DNA of 64,000 bases from Bacteroidales bacterium UBA6229 (GTDB taxonomy: Bacteria > Bacteroidota > Bacteroidia > Bacteroidales > F082). The notes beneath the pieces were generated by a model. The model was given only the letters and a program-made list of their open reading frames with translations. It did no database searches and had not been told where the DNA came from. Both the position numbers and the translations under genes were made by a program. Location: NCBI GenBank assembly GCA_002440975.1, contig DJWN01000064.1, positions 1 to 64,000 on the forward strand, given 5' to 3'. Positions 22,511 to 32,463 of this stretch are shown piece by piece. Numbering within the stretch: the first letter of the stretch is position 1; each line of letters begins with the position of its first letter.

Positions 22511-24172
22511 TTATTGTATTTCTAAACTGATAGGGTTAAGGGTTACCATACGACCGGTCGGACTCTTAGCCTGGATGTTCATAAAAAAAAGCTTTTGTCC
22601 ACGCCGCGAATTACGAATGGTATTCAAAACCGCATCATTAAATCTGTTGCTACGGATTGTTCCGGTAGATTGTAAATCGCCTCCCAGAATAGTTTCCAAC
22701 TCATAGGAAACGATTTGATAATAGTAATCTTCAAAGTCGAAATCAACCAACTCTGGTATAATAGCATTGGCTGCCAGCAAACGGTCGCGGTCAATCTTCC
22801 CGTCCGAAATTCCAGCAATCGTTGCATTTGGTTTCGGAACACGTTTGATTCGAAAATCGTAAGATCCGAGTACAATGGTCTTTCCGTCGATTGAGGCAGA
22901 AGCAGTTATGGTTGTTAATTTTTCATCAATTGGCACCTCTGCATCCCAGGTTCCATCTGGTCTTTTGGAAAGTTTGCCCTTCGTAATAGAAGGCGTCAAA
23001 AGATCGCTTGCAATTCCAGGTGATGATATAGAAATCGGATTTTTAAGCTCGGCATAAAGCACATTCATTTTGAGCGGAGAAACAGTAAGTGCCGGAGGGG
23101 CAACAATATAATCACCACTAAACTCATAATGGGTGAGTTCTTGTGTGCGGGGATCCAGCATTTCAATTACTCCGGCATAACTTTGCGGTCCAACGGTATT
23201 ACCCGGGAATTCAAGTTTTACTGTACCATTAACACTATTAAAGGTTTGTGCCCTCGCAATATTAGCATCTGTAATTTTACCGGCACCGCGAAGAACTTTT
23301 ACCTGTGATTGTGTTTTGGAATCATAGGCAGCCACTAGAATCTCTGCCTCGTAAGCTTGTCCCTGGAGGATATAGGTAGATTTTGGAATAACGCGTGCAG
23401 CAACATTATCAAACTTAAAATCCTTTTCAGTAATATTGGCATAGAGTGTATTCACCGCATCAAATTCGGCCGTTTGAACTTCGGCAATGATTTTGTTAAG
23501 CAAAGTGATATCAGCTGCCAGAATGGTGTGGTAAAAGTTATAATACTCCCAATCCTGTGGCGTGCCACTTGCATCTTTAAACTTGCCAGTGGTCACCAGT
23601 CCAATACGGTCTTCAAACTGCGATCCGATAATATCCAGAATGTAGGCCCGGTACTCTTTCATCTTGTCAGCCAGTTCATAGGCTTTCCCGTTCTTATTCT
23701 GACCGATCAGGTAATTTGTTGGTTCATCATACTTATCGCGTGATGGAACACTATTGAGATTTAGCATAAACTGATCGCGCATCTGACCGGGACTAAATTG
23801 ATCTGGCACTGCTTGTTTCTCGAAATATTTACCAAGTGCTTCTTCCCGCGTCATTCGTTCTGATCGGGCTACAAGCTCTAGTTTGATGTCCTCAATGTAT
23901 TCAATCAGTTCATAGGATTTTTGTCTTACATCCCCTGCTTTTAGCCAGTATTCCTCCACTTTAACAGGCTCCAGATTGTATTGTGTTTCGAACTTGGCAT
24001 ACTGTCCGGCAATTTTAGTAGCAAAGCTTTGGTTGGTAATTTCCATACTGTCGTTTACCACCAGGAATGCATCCAGAATATCCTTTGCAACGTTAAGTGC
24101 CAGCATTGCAGTAAGAACCAGGTACATCATCCCAATCATCTTCTGCCTCGGCGTTTCTTTATATCCAGCCAT
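22511..24172 (-). CDS. gldM: Gliding motility / T9SS motor protein GldM (PorM)
   Basis: A 553-residue protein with a single N-terminal membrane helix (KMIGMMYLVLTAMLALNVAKDIL) and a long periplasmic part, which in GldM/PorM forms a rod of four domains reaching from the inner membrane to the GldK/GldN ring. With GldL it is the rotary motor driven by proton-motive force. N-terminal MAGYKETPRQKMIGMMYLVLTAMLALNV is strongly conserved in the family (shown here in outline), and length is normal. Confidence 0.95.
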   Translation of the reverse strand: MAGYKETPRQKMIGMMYLVLTAMLALNVAKDILDAFLVVNDSMEITNQSFATKIAGQYAKFETQYNLEPVKVEEYWLKAGDVRQKSYELIEYIEDIKLELVARSERMTREEALGKYFEKQAVPDQFSPGQMRDQFMLNLNSVPSRDKYDEPTNYLIGQNKNGKAYELADKMKEYRAYILDIIGSQFEDRIGLVTTGKFKDASGTPQDWEYYNFYHTILAADITLLNKIIAEVQTAEFDAVNTLYANITEKDFKFDNVAARVIPKSTYILQGQAYEAEILVAAYDSKTQSQVKVLRGAGKITDANIARAQTFNSVNGTVKLEFPGNTVGPQSYAGVIEMLDPRTQELTHYEFSGDYIVAPPALTVSPLKMNVLYAELKNPISISSPGIASDLLTPSITKGKLSKRPDGTWDAEVPIDEKLTTITASASIDGKTIVLGSYDFRIKRVPKPNATIAGISDGKIDRDRLLAANAIIPELVDFDFEDYYYQIVSYELETILGGDLQSTGTIRSNRFNDAVLNTIRNSRRGQKLFFMNIQAKSPTGRMVTLNPISLEIQ

Positions 24173-24224
24173 CTTCTATTTTCTTATTTTGAAAGATACT
24201 TTTGATCTCATTCTCAATTTCAGC

Positions 24225-25250
24225 TTAAGACTGAACATTCATGGCAGAGAGCATGTTGCCATATACTTTATTCAGGGCACTCATGCGTGTTGAAAGCTCG
24301 GTGAGTTGCTGATTGAATTGTGCTGTGTTTTCGGCAGATTGATTAACCTTTTCGAGGTATTGAGCCATGGTTTGATATAATTTGTCGCTGGCTTCTGCTG
24401 CCTTGGACGATCCTTGCAATTGTAATTCATAAACAGAATTCAAAGCGGTAAGATTTTTTGCGATTTGCTGTAACTGCTTGTTGTAGCTTTCGCCGTCAAT
24501 TGTTCCAAAATCCAGTGCTTCAACTGACTTTTGAATCAAGGTAGCAGACTTGGAATATGAATCAGCAAGTTGCCTGGCCGAAGAAGAGGCTTCTTTAACA
24601 GTGCCGGCAAATTCTTCAGTGCTTCTCATCTCTGATTTGATAATATCAGCAGCCTGCACATAAGCAGTACTTAACTTGCCGGCATTATCTGAAGCTGACT
24701 TCATGTTTTCGATATAATCAACAGTAGCCTGTGCATCCTGGCTAAGTACTTCGGATGCTTTTTTGTAATTTGCGGAAAGCTCCGAAGCTGATTTGGTTGC
24801 AAGTTTGATGTTGTCAACATACTCATTCGTTGCAAGGGCAGCATTTGAAATATCAGACATTCTTGATGCATTCTCACTCAATTTCTCAAAGCCTTTGCTC
24901 AACCTTTCCAAAGTGGAAGATTCGATGTTTGCTTCCTTAAACATATCATCAAGTTTCTGTGTGGCAGTTTTCTTCGACTCCAACTCTGTTTCAACAGGAG
25001 ACTCGTGATACATGCCTGCCAGCTGCGGATAAACCAAACTCCAGTCGGGTTCAACATGCGGAGGTTCAAAAGCAGAAAAGAAGAAAATAATAGCCTCGGT
25101 GGCCATGCCAATAATCAACATCTCATTTGCACCGGTGTAGTGATTAATCTTAAAAAGTGCGCCTAATATTACCAATGCAGCACCTATGCCATAAAGTTTG
25201 GCCATGAAGTTTTTATACCCTTTACTTCTTAACATTTTGCTAAATCCCAT
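24225..25250 (-). CDS. gldL: Gliding motility / T9SS motor protein GldL (PorL)
   Basis: A 341-residue protein with two N-terminal membrane helices and a long cytoplasmic coiled-coil tail. The charged residues important for proton flow in GldL are present: Lys34 in LGALFKINHY, Glu52 in MATEAIIFF and Glu62 in SAFEPP (equivalent to Lys27, Glu49 and Glu59 of Flavobacterium johnsoniae GldL). The tail contains heptad-like repeats with recurring Ser/Ala-rich units and is longer than the F. johnsoniae protein, closer to P. gingivalis PorL length. Lies between gldK and gldM. Confidence 0.95.
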   Translation of the reverse strand: MGFSKMLRSKGYKNFMAKLYGIGAALVILGALFKINHYTGANEMLIIGMATEAIIFFFSAFEPPHVEPDWSLVYPQLAGMYHESPVETELESKKTATQKLDDMFKEANIESSTLERLSKGFEKLSENASRMSDISNAALATNEYVDNIKLATKSASELSANYKKASEVLSQDAQATVDYIENMKSASDNAGKLSTAYVQAADIIKSEMRSTEEFAGTVKEASSSARQLADSYSKSATLIQKSVEALDFGTIDGESYNKQLQQIAKNLTALNSVYELQLQGSSKAAEASDKLYQTMAQYLEKVNQSAENTAQFNQQLTELSTRMSALNKVYGNMLSAMNVQS

Positions 25251-25299
25251 AATAGATATTGATTAAATTATTGTTTTATGTTAACTATTAACTGTATGA

Positions 25300-26670
25300 T
25301 TAATTATAAACTCTTGAGGCTTTATTCGGGTTATCACCTTTGTTGCGGCCCAGGAATGGCTGTATCGTTCTGAAACCAATATAACTCTTTGCAGTATCCT
25401 GATATTCATAGGCTCTGGTTGTAACCTGAAGGTAATAAGCAATATCTTTCCACGAACCGCCTCTGATCACTTTACGTTTCATTACCGGAGGATCATTTTC
25501 CTTGGCGTTATAGGTGTAATTTGGATTCATGTCCCAGGTAAAATTATAGGAAGACGGGTCAAAAGCACTATTTGTCCATTCGGCAACGTTTCCGGCCATA
25601 TCATAGAGCCCCCAGTCATTCGGAGGGAAGTGACCTACTATCACGGTACGTAAACCGCCATCTGCGATATAGTTTCCGCGTATTGGTTTAAAGTTGGCCA
25701 AAAAACATCCCTTGTCATTACGTGTGTATGGACCTCCCCAGGGATAAGCGTTCAGGTGGTTTCCACCACGGGCAGCCCATTCCCATTCTGCTTCTGTAGG
25801 TAGCCGGAACTCGGCCAGCGAAACTTCACCTTTTTTCGCACGCAGATAACTGTTCAATTTCTCAGTACGCCAAACACAAAAAGCTTTTGCCTGACTCCAG
25901 TTAACCCCAACTACCGGATAATGATCATAGGCAGGGTGCCAAAAATATTTTTCAGTGAGCGGGTCGTTAAACGAGTAGGTATAATCATGGATCCAGGCTA
26001 GTGTATCGGGATAAACATTGATCATCTCTTTACGAACATAGATAGATCTGTTCTCCAAACCTTTAGGTCTGTTTGCCAAACCGGCATTCCTGAAATCAGC
26101 ACCTTCCACAAATTCTTTCTTAGCAGCGGCTTGCAGATCAACCCAATAGTATTCATAGAATAATTTACGAGTATCTATTTCCTTTCTCCTGAAATATCGT
26201 TCAAAATCAGGTAGGTACATTTCTTCCAAAACATCCCGTACGTCCTGATCTTCGCTGTTCCATTCAATATCCTCTTTCCAGTTGAGGAAAGGCGGATCAT
26301 AAATTTCACCTGTTTTTTTGTTTTCAGTTATCAGATAATCATCCGGCCTCACTTCGCCCAATAGCGTACGGGCAATAGAGTCGCGAACCCAATATACAAA
26401 CTCACGGTATTCGTTATTGGTGATTTCTGTTTCGTCCATAAAAAAGCCTGAAACCGAAATCGTCTTGGGCTGATGAAGCTGCCCGTAAGTCAGGTCTTCG
26501 CCACCCACACCCATGGTGTAGCTCCCTTGCGGAATAAAGACCATTCCATAAGGATCGGGTTGATAAAAAGGTTTCGATTTTTTGCGGGCACCAACAAGTT
26601 CGCCCTGATTGGAATTGCTGCAGCTGGCAAGCAACAGCACGACAGAAGCAAATAGCAGTATGTTCTTCAT
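25300..26670 (-). CDS. gldK: Gliding motility / T9SS lipoprotein GldK (PorK)
   Basis: A 456-residue lipoprotein of the T9SS outer-membrane ring. The chosen ATG at 26670 gives a clean signal (MKNILLFASVVLLLASCS, lipobox LASC); the frame is open further upstream but without a signal-like sequence. The body is a formylglycine-generating-enzyme/sulfatase-modifying fold (VFIPQGSYTMGV, FRLPTEAEWEWAARGG, AGNVAEWTN, RGGSWKD) used structurally in GldK. First gene of gldK-L-M-N. Confidence 0.95.
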   Translation of the reverse strand: MKNILLFASVVLLLASCSNSNQGELVGARKKSKPFYQPDPYGMVFIPQGSYTMGVGGEDLTYGQLHQPKTISVSGFFMDETEITNNEYREFVYWVRDSIARTLLGEVRPDDYLITENKKTGEIYDPPFLNWKEDIEWNSEDQDVRDVLEEMYLPDFERYFRRKEIDTRKLFYEYYWVDLQAAAKKEFVEGADFRNAGLANRPKGLENRSIYVRKEMINVYPDTLAWIHDYTYSFNDPLTEKYFWHPAYDHYPVVGVNWSQAKAFCVWRTEKLNSYLRAKKGEVSLAEFRLPTEAEWEWAARGGNHLNAYPWGGPYTRNDKGCFLANFKPIRGNYIADGGLRTVIVGHFPPNDWGLYDMAGNVAEWTNSAFDPSSYNFTWDMNPNYTYNAKENDPPVMKRKVIRGGSWKDIAYYLQVTTRAYEYQDTAKSYIGFRTIQPFLGRNKGDNPNKASRVYN

Positions 26671-26767
26671 CTTAACGTTCTGAATTGTTCTAAATTTCCT
26701 ACAAGTCATATTGTAGTTTGTATTAATCTTCAAAATTTTGAGTTCCCTTTTCTTACTTTAAACCGGC

Positions 26768-26775
26768 CAAAAATA
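26768..26775 (-). promoter_or_regulatory. -7 box of the gldKLMN operon
   Basis: Minus strand TATTTTTG, perfect TAnnTTTG, giving a leader of about 90 bases before gldK. Confidence 0.5.
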
Positions 26776-26816
26776 ACAAATAAGATTAAGTCTCTTATTT
26801 TTTTTTAAAAATCTTC

Positions 26817-27782
26817 TTATAAATACCTTGTATTTCTATACACTCTTGCTGAACGATCAGGCTGCAACTTAAAGCAATAACCGATGCTAATCTCATGCGA
26901 TCCGGGTACCACTGATAAGCCTAAAGTGTTGATATCGTAGGCATATCCAATTCGGATATCCTTGATAAAAACACCTGCCATCAAACCGATGGATTCCTGA
27001 AGCCTATAGTTAACGCCACCCCAGAACTTATTATTGTATAGCACTTTGGCTGTAAGATCAATTTGTGTTTTAACGCCATTGGTTTGTACACTTATTGCCG
27101 GATGGAGTTCATAGGCCGGTTTGCCGGGAATCGGAAACTCATAACCCCCAACAAGATAAAATGTCCGGTCGCCCACAAAGCTGGCACTGCTCTCGGCACT
27201 ACTACCCAGGGCTTTTCCTTTGGTTTCGAACAAACTTGTAGCCGAAATACCGATGTAATATATATTATCAACCTGCCAAAACAGTCCCAGATTCATATCA
27301 AAAAGCATATCAGTTTGTTCGCCACTGGCCAAAACGGGATCACCTTCGCTTTGCGGTTTAAACTTCCCAAAATCCATTGAGCGGTTCAGCAAATTAACTG
27401 CTGCCCCTATTCCAAGCCGGCCACCTGCCAGATCAGCATGATAACTGTAACCCAAATTCACACCAATGTTGTTCTCAAAACCCAGTTTATCCTGTATGAT
27501 GGATAACCCAACACCTCCACGCAACCAGCGTACCGGCATGTCTGCTGTGATCAATAAGTCTTCAGGTGCAACATTCTCTCCTTCATTGTCAGTAAACCCA
27601 GCCCATTGTTGCCTTACGATTCCATTCAGGCAAATTCCTTCACCCAATCCAGCAAAACCCGGATTTTTGTAGGCATAGGTATTTGTATGATAGGTAAATA
27701 CAGGAGCCTGCTGGGAAAATCCAACAACTGTGCTGATAAAAAAGACAAAAATAAAGATTAAGTACTTGCTAATCAATTGCAT
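26817..27782 (-). CDS. PorP/SprF-family T9SS outer-membrane protein
   Basis: A 321-residue protein with a signal peptide (to about TVVGFSQQ) and a beta-barrel pattern; family marks are the N-terminal PVFTYHTNTYAYKNPGFAG and the C-terminal HEISIGYCFKL. PorP/SprF proteins are T9SS-linked outer-membrane components, often encoded just upstream of gldK as here. A partial -7 box (minus strand TACTTTAG, 27814-27821) precedes it. Confidence 0.9.
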   Translation of the reverse strand: MQLISKYLIFIFVFFISTVVGFSQQAPVFTYHTNTYAYKNPGFAGLGEGICLNGIVRQQWAGFTDNEGENVAPEDLLITADMPVRWLRGGVGLSIIQDKLGFENNIGVNLGYSYHADLAGGRLGIGAAVNLLNRSMDFGKFKPQSEGDPVLASGEQTDMLFDMNLGLFWQVDNIYYIGISATSLFETKGKALGSSAESSASFVGDRTFYLVGGYEFPIPGKPAYELHPAISVQTNGVKTQIDLTAKVLYNNKFWGGVNYRLQESIGLMAGVFIKDIRIGYAYDINTLGLSVVPGSHEISIGYCFKLQPDRSARVYRNTRYL

Positions 27783-27942
27783 TAGTTATTTCTGGCAATT
27801 TTTTTTGTGCGGGCTAAAGTAATAAATTTATCTCAAACTGCTGAAGTATGTTGATTACTTCATAATTAGTTTGGTGAAAAAACACATTTTCATCCGCTTT
27901 ATTGTGCAAAATTCAAAATACAACAGAATTACCCTTTTTTAT

Positions 27943-27973
27943 GTTGCGAAGCCACTATAAGGTAGTAATTTTG
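27943..27973 (+). promoter_or_regulatory. Complete Bacteroidota-type promoter of the YitT pair
   Basis: TGTTG at 27942-27946, a 19-base spacer, then TAATTTTG at 27966-27973: both -33 and -7 elements at consensus spacing, the best whole promoter in the window. Confidence 0.65.
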
Positions 27974-28002
27974 CCGCTGACTTAAACTTAATCCTGGTTG
28001 TC

Positions 28003-28896
28003 ATGGCATTTATTCAAAAAGACAAACTTTTTTCCAAACGTTGGATAATCAATCATTTGCTAATCCTTATAGGTTCGTTTATTTTGGCTTCGGGCTTTGT
28101 ACTATTTATCACGCCTTATAAAATTGTACCGGGAGGAGTTTACGGTATCGCCATTGTCGTTCATTATCTTTTAGGCACTCCCGTTGGGCTCACTGCGCTT
28201 ACAATGGATATTCCTCTCACCCTGATAGGAATCCGTATTTTGGGGCCCAGGTTTGGTTACAAAACAGTTATCGGATTTTTACTGACCGCCTTTTTTGTGG
28301 ATGGAATCACCTACTTATATGGCGAAGATCCGTTGGTAGCCAACGAACCCCTGTTAAGCTCCATTTTTGGTGGTGTTTTTCTGGGTACAGGATTGGGATT
28401 GATTTTCAAATCGAAAGCTACCTCAGGAGGCACAGATATCGTTGCGATGATAATCAGTAAATACACCAGCCTTCCGGTTGGCCAGTTATTAATCTGGGTC
28501 GATTCAGTGATTGTACTTGTAGGTTTGCTGGTGTTTCAGGACTGGAAAATTCCGCTTTATTCGCTCATCGTCATTTACATCACCGGAAAAGTGATAGACG
28601 CTATTTTACAAGGTGTTGACTATGATAAAACTTTATTTATCATCAGCGATAAATACGAGGAAATACGAGGTAAAATTATTGACGATCTTAACCGTGGCGG
28701 CACTTATCTCAAAGGAAAAGGCATGTACAACGGCAGCGAAAAAACAATCATCTTCACTGTTGTAAACCGTCGCGAAATGGCTATGCTTCAGGAATATATT
28801 CATCAGATTGATCCCAAAGCCTTCGTTACGGTTATCAACGCCAATGAAATCCTGGGAGAAGGATTCAAGTCGTTACGCGACAAATTGGAATCATAG
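28003..28896 (+). CDS. YitT family membrane protein (first copy)
   Basis: A 297-residue protein of the YitT family: an N-terminal membrane part of about five helices (GSFILASGFVLFITPYKIVPGGVYGIAIV) and a C-terminal DUF2179 domain of about 85 residues (LFIISDKYEEIRGKIIDDLNRGGTYLKGKGMY in outline). Function is not established. Followed 3 bases later by a close paralogue. Confidence 0.92.
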   Translation: MAFIQKDKLFSKRWIINHLLILIGSFILASGFVLFITPYKIVPGGVYGIAIVVHYLLGTPVGLTALTMDIPLTLIGIRILGPRFGYKTVIGFLLTAFFVDGITYLYGEDPLVANEPLLSSIFGGVFLGTGLGLIFKSKATSGGTDIVAMIISKYTSLPVGQLLIWVDSVIVLVGLLVFQDWKIPLYSLIVIYITGKVIDAILQGVDYDKTLFIISDKYEEIRGKIIDDLNRGGTYLKGKGMYNGSEKTIIFTVVNRREMAMLQEYIHQIDPKAFVTVINANEILGEGFKSLRDKLES

Positions 28897-28899
28897 CCA

Positions 28900-29793
28900 A
28901 TGGCATTTATTGTCAGCTACCGGCCCTTTAGTCTGCCTTGGATCAAAGCTTATGCTTTTATATTAATAGGTGCAATTTTCATAGCAGCCGGGTATGTTTT
29001 TTTTATCACACCTCATAAAATTGTTCCAGGCGGAATTTATGGCATTTCAATCGTTTTGCACCACAGTTTTAACACTCCGGTTGGGTTGATGGCTCTTGCG
29101 TTTAATATCCCGCTTACACTTATTGGTATCAAGGTGCTGGGGCCACGTTTTGGAGCAAAAACTGTTACCGGTTTTTTTCTTACAAGCGGATTTATGGATG
29201 GATTCACCTATCTCTATGGCGACTTCCCGCTTTTGAAAGATGATCCGCTAACTTCGGCTCTTTACGGAGGTGCCATCATCGGATTGGGTGTAGGTTTGTT
29301 TTTTAAGGCAAAAGCCACTTGTGGCGGAACGGATGTAATGGCTATGATGGCAGGCAAATGGACGCATCAACCGCTTGGTAAACTGATGATGAGCATTGAT
29401 GCACTGATCGTTGTGATTGGAACAGTTGTATTTGCCGATTGGAAAATTCCACTTTATTCGTTGCTGGCTATTTTTGTGATGGGTAAGGTTATTGATATGG
29501 TGCTCGAAGGGGCTCAAACGGATAAGGTTGTACTGGTGGTTTCGGACGAATATGAAAAAATTGCCAGCAAAATCACTTCTGATTTCAGGCGGGGAGCAAC
29601 CTTGCTTAACGGACAAGGCATGTTTGCCGGCAAGACAAGAAATATGCTTTTTGTTGTGCTTCGCCGCCGCGAAATAGTGTTGCTGAAAGAATTTATCAGC
29701 AAAACCGATCAAAAAGCTTTTGTAGTTAGCTTAAACGCATCCGAAATTTTGGGAAAGGGTTTTCGGTCGCTTCGCGACAAACTGGAAGCCTGA
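28900..29793 (+). CDS. YitT family membrane protein (second copy)
   Basis: 297 residues, the same length and layout as the gene before it, with clear similarity throughout (FFITPHKIVPGGIYGISIV, GEDP/GDFP loop region, KIPLYSL, SLRDKLE at the end). The pair is a tandem duplication that has diverged. It ends one base before the convergent stop of the rseP-type gene; no terminator separates them. Confidence 0.92.
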   Translation: MAFIVSYRPFSLPWIKAYAFILIGAIFIAAGYVFFITPHKIVPGGIYGISIVLHHSFNTPVGLMALAFNIPLTLIGIKVLGPRFGAKTVTGFFLTSGFMDGFTYLYGDFPLLKDDPLTSALYGGAIIGLGVGLFFKAKATCGGTDVMAMMAGKWTHQPLGKLMMSIDALIVVIGTVVFADWKIPLYSLLAIFVMGKVIDMVLEGAQTDKVVLVVSDEYEKIASKITSDFRRGATLLNGQGMFAGKTRNMLFVVLRRREIVLLKEFISKTDQKAFVVSLNASEILGKGFRSLRDKLEA

Positions 29794-29794
29794 T

Positions 29795-31123
29795 TTATCT
29801 GAAAAGCTTCATCACATCATTGCCATTGGCAAAAATCAACAAGCCAAAAAGCAATACCATTCCAACTATCTGCGCCACTTCCATAAACTTATCGCTGGGT
29901 TTGCGTCCGGCAATTATCTCGTAGAACAGAAACATCACATGGCCTCCATCAAGTGCCGGGATAGGCAACAGATTCAATACGGCCAGCATAATGGAAAGAA
30001 AGGCAGTGAGCCGCCAGAAACTTTCCCAGTGAAAAACAGGTGGAAAAATGGAACCAATCGAAATAAATCCACCCACACTTTCATAGGCTTTCACTTCGGG
30101 TGAGAATAAAAGCTTGAGCTGCTTGAGGTAGCCACTTATGCCATCAACAGTTTTCTTTACCCCGGCTGGTATGGCCTGTGCAAAATTGTAATGCGTCTCG
30201 CTAAAATGGAAGAAATCAGTGAGTTGCTGACTGGGATAAACACCTATCAATCCCTGCTCGGGCACCTGAACATTCAAATCGATTGAGTCGCTGCCTCTTT
30301 TTACATTTATTACAACGTCCTGATTTTTATATTGCTGGATGCCTTCTCTGAAATCCTGAAAATAGCGCATCGAAACACCATTTATTCCCAGAATGGTATC
30401 CCCCACTTTCATGCCTGCCTTTTCGGCCACCGATCCTTCCGAAAAAGCTGCTGCGATAAACGGAATACGAACCGAAAGGAATAGTGGATTATCATGCTTC
30501 ACAAGTTGAGCAATGGCATTTTCGGGTAAGGTGAGCGTTTCTCTGACACCATTCCGTTCTATCTCGAGCTGACGGGCGTTTTCAAGAATCATGGTAAGGG
30601 GGATTTTGTTGAAATCTTCTACGTATTCCCCATTCACATTCAGTATTTTGTCGCCGTTACGAAAGCCAAAGGATCGTCCCAGGCTGTCGGTTGCAATGCC
30701 ATAACGATTGGCTTCGGAGGTGGGCAAAAACTGTTCGCCATAAATGCTTAACATTCCGATGTAGATCAAAAAAGCCAGCACCACATTCATCGTCACGCCA
30801 CCAAGCATGATAATCAGGCGCTGCCATGCCGGTTTCGACCTGAATTCGTAGTCTTTGGGTGATTGTTTCATGGCTTCCTTGTCCATCGACTCATCAATCA
30901 TACCTGAAATTTTGACATATCCCCCCAAGGGAAGCCAGCCCATGCCGTATTCGGTGCCTTTGTGCTTAAACTTAAAAATAGAAAACCAGGGATCAAAAAA
31001 GAGGTAAAACTTCTCAACACGGGTTTTAAATATCTTTGCTGCGGCAAAATGACCAAATTCGTGTACAATCACCAATATTGACAAGCTTAATAAAAGCTGT
31101 ATGATTTTTATTGCTATTTCCAT
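29795..31123 (-). CDS. rseP: RseP-type site-2 zinc metalloprotease
   Basis: A 442-residue intramembrane protease. The active-site HEFGH (His21-His25) lies in the first helix and the second metal motif LDGGH in PIPALDGGHVMFL near the C-terminus. A periplasmic PDZ domain (GSVAEKAGMKVGDTILGINGV) sits between. S2P enzymes cut membrane-bound anti-sigma factors or leftover signal peptides. Substrate is unknown here; no anti-sigma gene is in the window. Confidence 0.93.
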   Translation of the reverse strand: MEIAIKIIQLLLSLSILVIVHEFGHFAAAKIFKTRVEKFYLFFDPWFSIFKFKHKGTEYGMGWLPLGGYVKISGMIDESMDKEAMKQSPKDYEFRSKPAWQRLIIMLGGVTMNVVLAFLIYIGMLSIYGEQFLPTSEANRYGIATDSLGRSFGFRNGDKILNVNGEYVEDFNKIPLTMILENARQLEIERNGVRETLTLPENAIAQLVKHDNPLFLSVRIPFIAAAFSEGSVAEKAGMKVGDTILGINGVSMRYFQDFREGIQQYKNQDVVINVKRGSDSIDLNVQVPEQGLIGVYPSQQLTDFFHFSETHYNFAQAIPAGVKKTVDGISGYLKQLKLLFSPEVKAYESVGGFISIGSIFPPVFHWESFWRLTAFLSIMLAVLNLLPIPALDGGHVMFLFYEIIAGRKPSDKFMEVAQIVGMVLLFGLLIFANGNDVMKLFR

Positions 31124-31320
31124 TTGTTATTAAAAGCTTTTCCTGCTTAATATTTTATTCCTGCTGTAAACATATCTATCAGAAGGATGTTCATTCTATT
31201 AAAAGGCTGCAAGATTACTAAAAAATCTCCGATACCGAATTAATTCCCTCAGTAATTCAGTATTACAATCTGATGTTTTAAATATTTTTATGAGCTGCAA
31301 ACCTGCCTTGGATTTATACT
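31124..31320. other. Spacer, nothing recognised
   Basis: Just under 200 A+T-rich bases between rseP and the M23 peptidase gene. No small gene, clear hairpin or perfect -7 box was seen. Confidence 0.4.
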
Positions 31321-32217
31321 TTACTCGAAGCCGATATAATCTTCAGGGTTGATTGGCATACCATTGAACCACAGTTCAAAATGCAGATGTGGCCCTGAAC
31401 TGAGCTCCCCGGAATCACCAACAATGGCAATTACTTCGCCGGCTTTCACCTGATCACCTTCCGATTTCAACAATACCGCATTGTGTTTATATACCGACAA
31501 AAAGTTGCCAGCATGTTGCAATCCAATCACATAGCCTTTATCCGGGGTCCAGTCAGCAAAAATCACCGTTCCTTCCAGCACTGCTTTAATGGCTTCATTG
31601 GCATTGGAAACGACATCAACGCCAAAATGCTTGTTAGATGGATTAAATTTATTGGTGATCAGCCCTTTGAGTGGAACAAAAAAGTTTGCTGTCTGCATTG
31701 CTCTTCTTCTGCTTTCGGGTAAAAGATTTCCCTGCCCATACAAATTAAAACGCTCGGCTGATTCAAATTCAAGACGCAACAAGCTGTCCTGCTCGCTACG
31801 GGTCATGCGTATGGTATCAATTGCTGAAGTCCGTATCATTCTGACATTAAAAACCGCCTCCAAACTGTCGGATTGGTCATCATATCCGTCAATTATTCTG
31901 CGTATATTATTGATATACTGATCTTTTTGCCTAAAAACCTGCTCCAGCGAATCAGCTCTTCTAACCATCTCATAAACACGGGAGTTCAGGGTAATATCGG
32001 TGTAGCCTGGTATATACTCTCTGAGTGAAGTAAAAGCGATGATATAAATGGTTATAAAAACCAAAAAAACACTCAAACTCACCAATAAAACAAAGACATT
32101 TAGCCTGCTAAGTCTGAAGCTTAACTTCTCTTCAAAGGTTTCCTCATGAAAAATTACTAACCTGTACTTGTTACGTAACTTTTGATACCACCTTTCCCTT
32201 TTTTTGCCTTTTTGCAT
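31321..32217 (-). CDS. Membrane-anchored M23 (LytM-like) peptidase
   Basis: A 298-residue protein with one N-terminal membrane helix (LNVFVLLVSLSVFLVFITIYII), a coiled-coil region and a C-terminal M23 domain with zinc ligands in NKHFGVDVV and SGPHLHFELW. It should face the periplasm and cut or regulate cutting of peptidoglycan, much like EnvC/NlpD-type or MepM-type hydrolases. Start chosen at 32217, just after the -7 box; the longer frame would overlap it. Confidence 0.9.
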   Translation of the reverse strand: MQKGKKRERWYQKLRNKYRLVIFHEETFEEKLSFRLSRLNVFVLLVSLSVFLVFITIYIIAFTSLREYIPGYTDITLNSRVYEMVRRADSLEQVFRQKDQYINNIRRIIDGYDDQSDSLEAVFNVRMIRTSAIDTIRMTRSEQDSLLRLEFESAERFNLYGQGNLLPESRRRAMQTANFFVPLKGLITNKFNPSNKHFGVDVVSNANEAIKAVLEGTVIFADWTPDKGYVIGLQHAGNFLSVYKHNAVLLKSEGDQVKAGEVIAIVGDSGELSSGPHLHFELWFNGMPINPEDYIGFE

Positions 32218-32235
32218 AGCACTGGTTTTCGGTTG

Positions 32236-32243
32236 CAAAAGTA
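32236..32243 (-). promoter_or_regulatory. -7 box for the M23 peptidase gene
   Basis: Minus strand TACTTTTG, perfect, 19 bases before the start at 32217. Confidence 0.55.
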
Positions 32244-32384
32244 ATCGAAAAAACTAAGTTCATAAATTAAAGGAAATCTACTAACACCGGATATCTAATT
32301 GATCTCATTGGCTTTCAATATAAATTTTTTAGGTATTTGCCCAGAATCCTCCTATCAAATAATAGTCCTATAACTTGATTTACT

Positions 32385-32392
32385 TACTTTTG
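32385..32392 (+). promoter_or_regulatory. -7 box for the PorW-like gene
   Basis: TACTTTTG, perfect TAnnTTTG, 72 bases before the ATG at 32464. Confidence 0.5.
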
Positions 32393-32463
32393 CAACTTCA
32401 ATCCTTGAAAAAGAAAAACACCTTAAGCATCATTGCTTATAATATTTTGCGGTAAGTTTAGTT

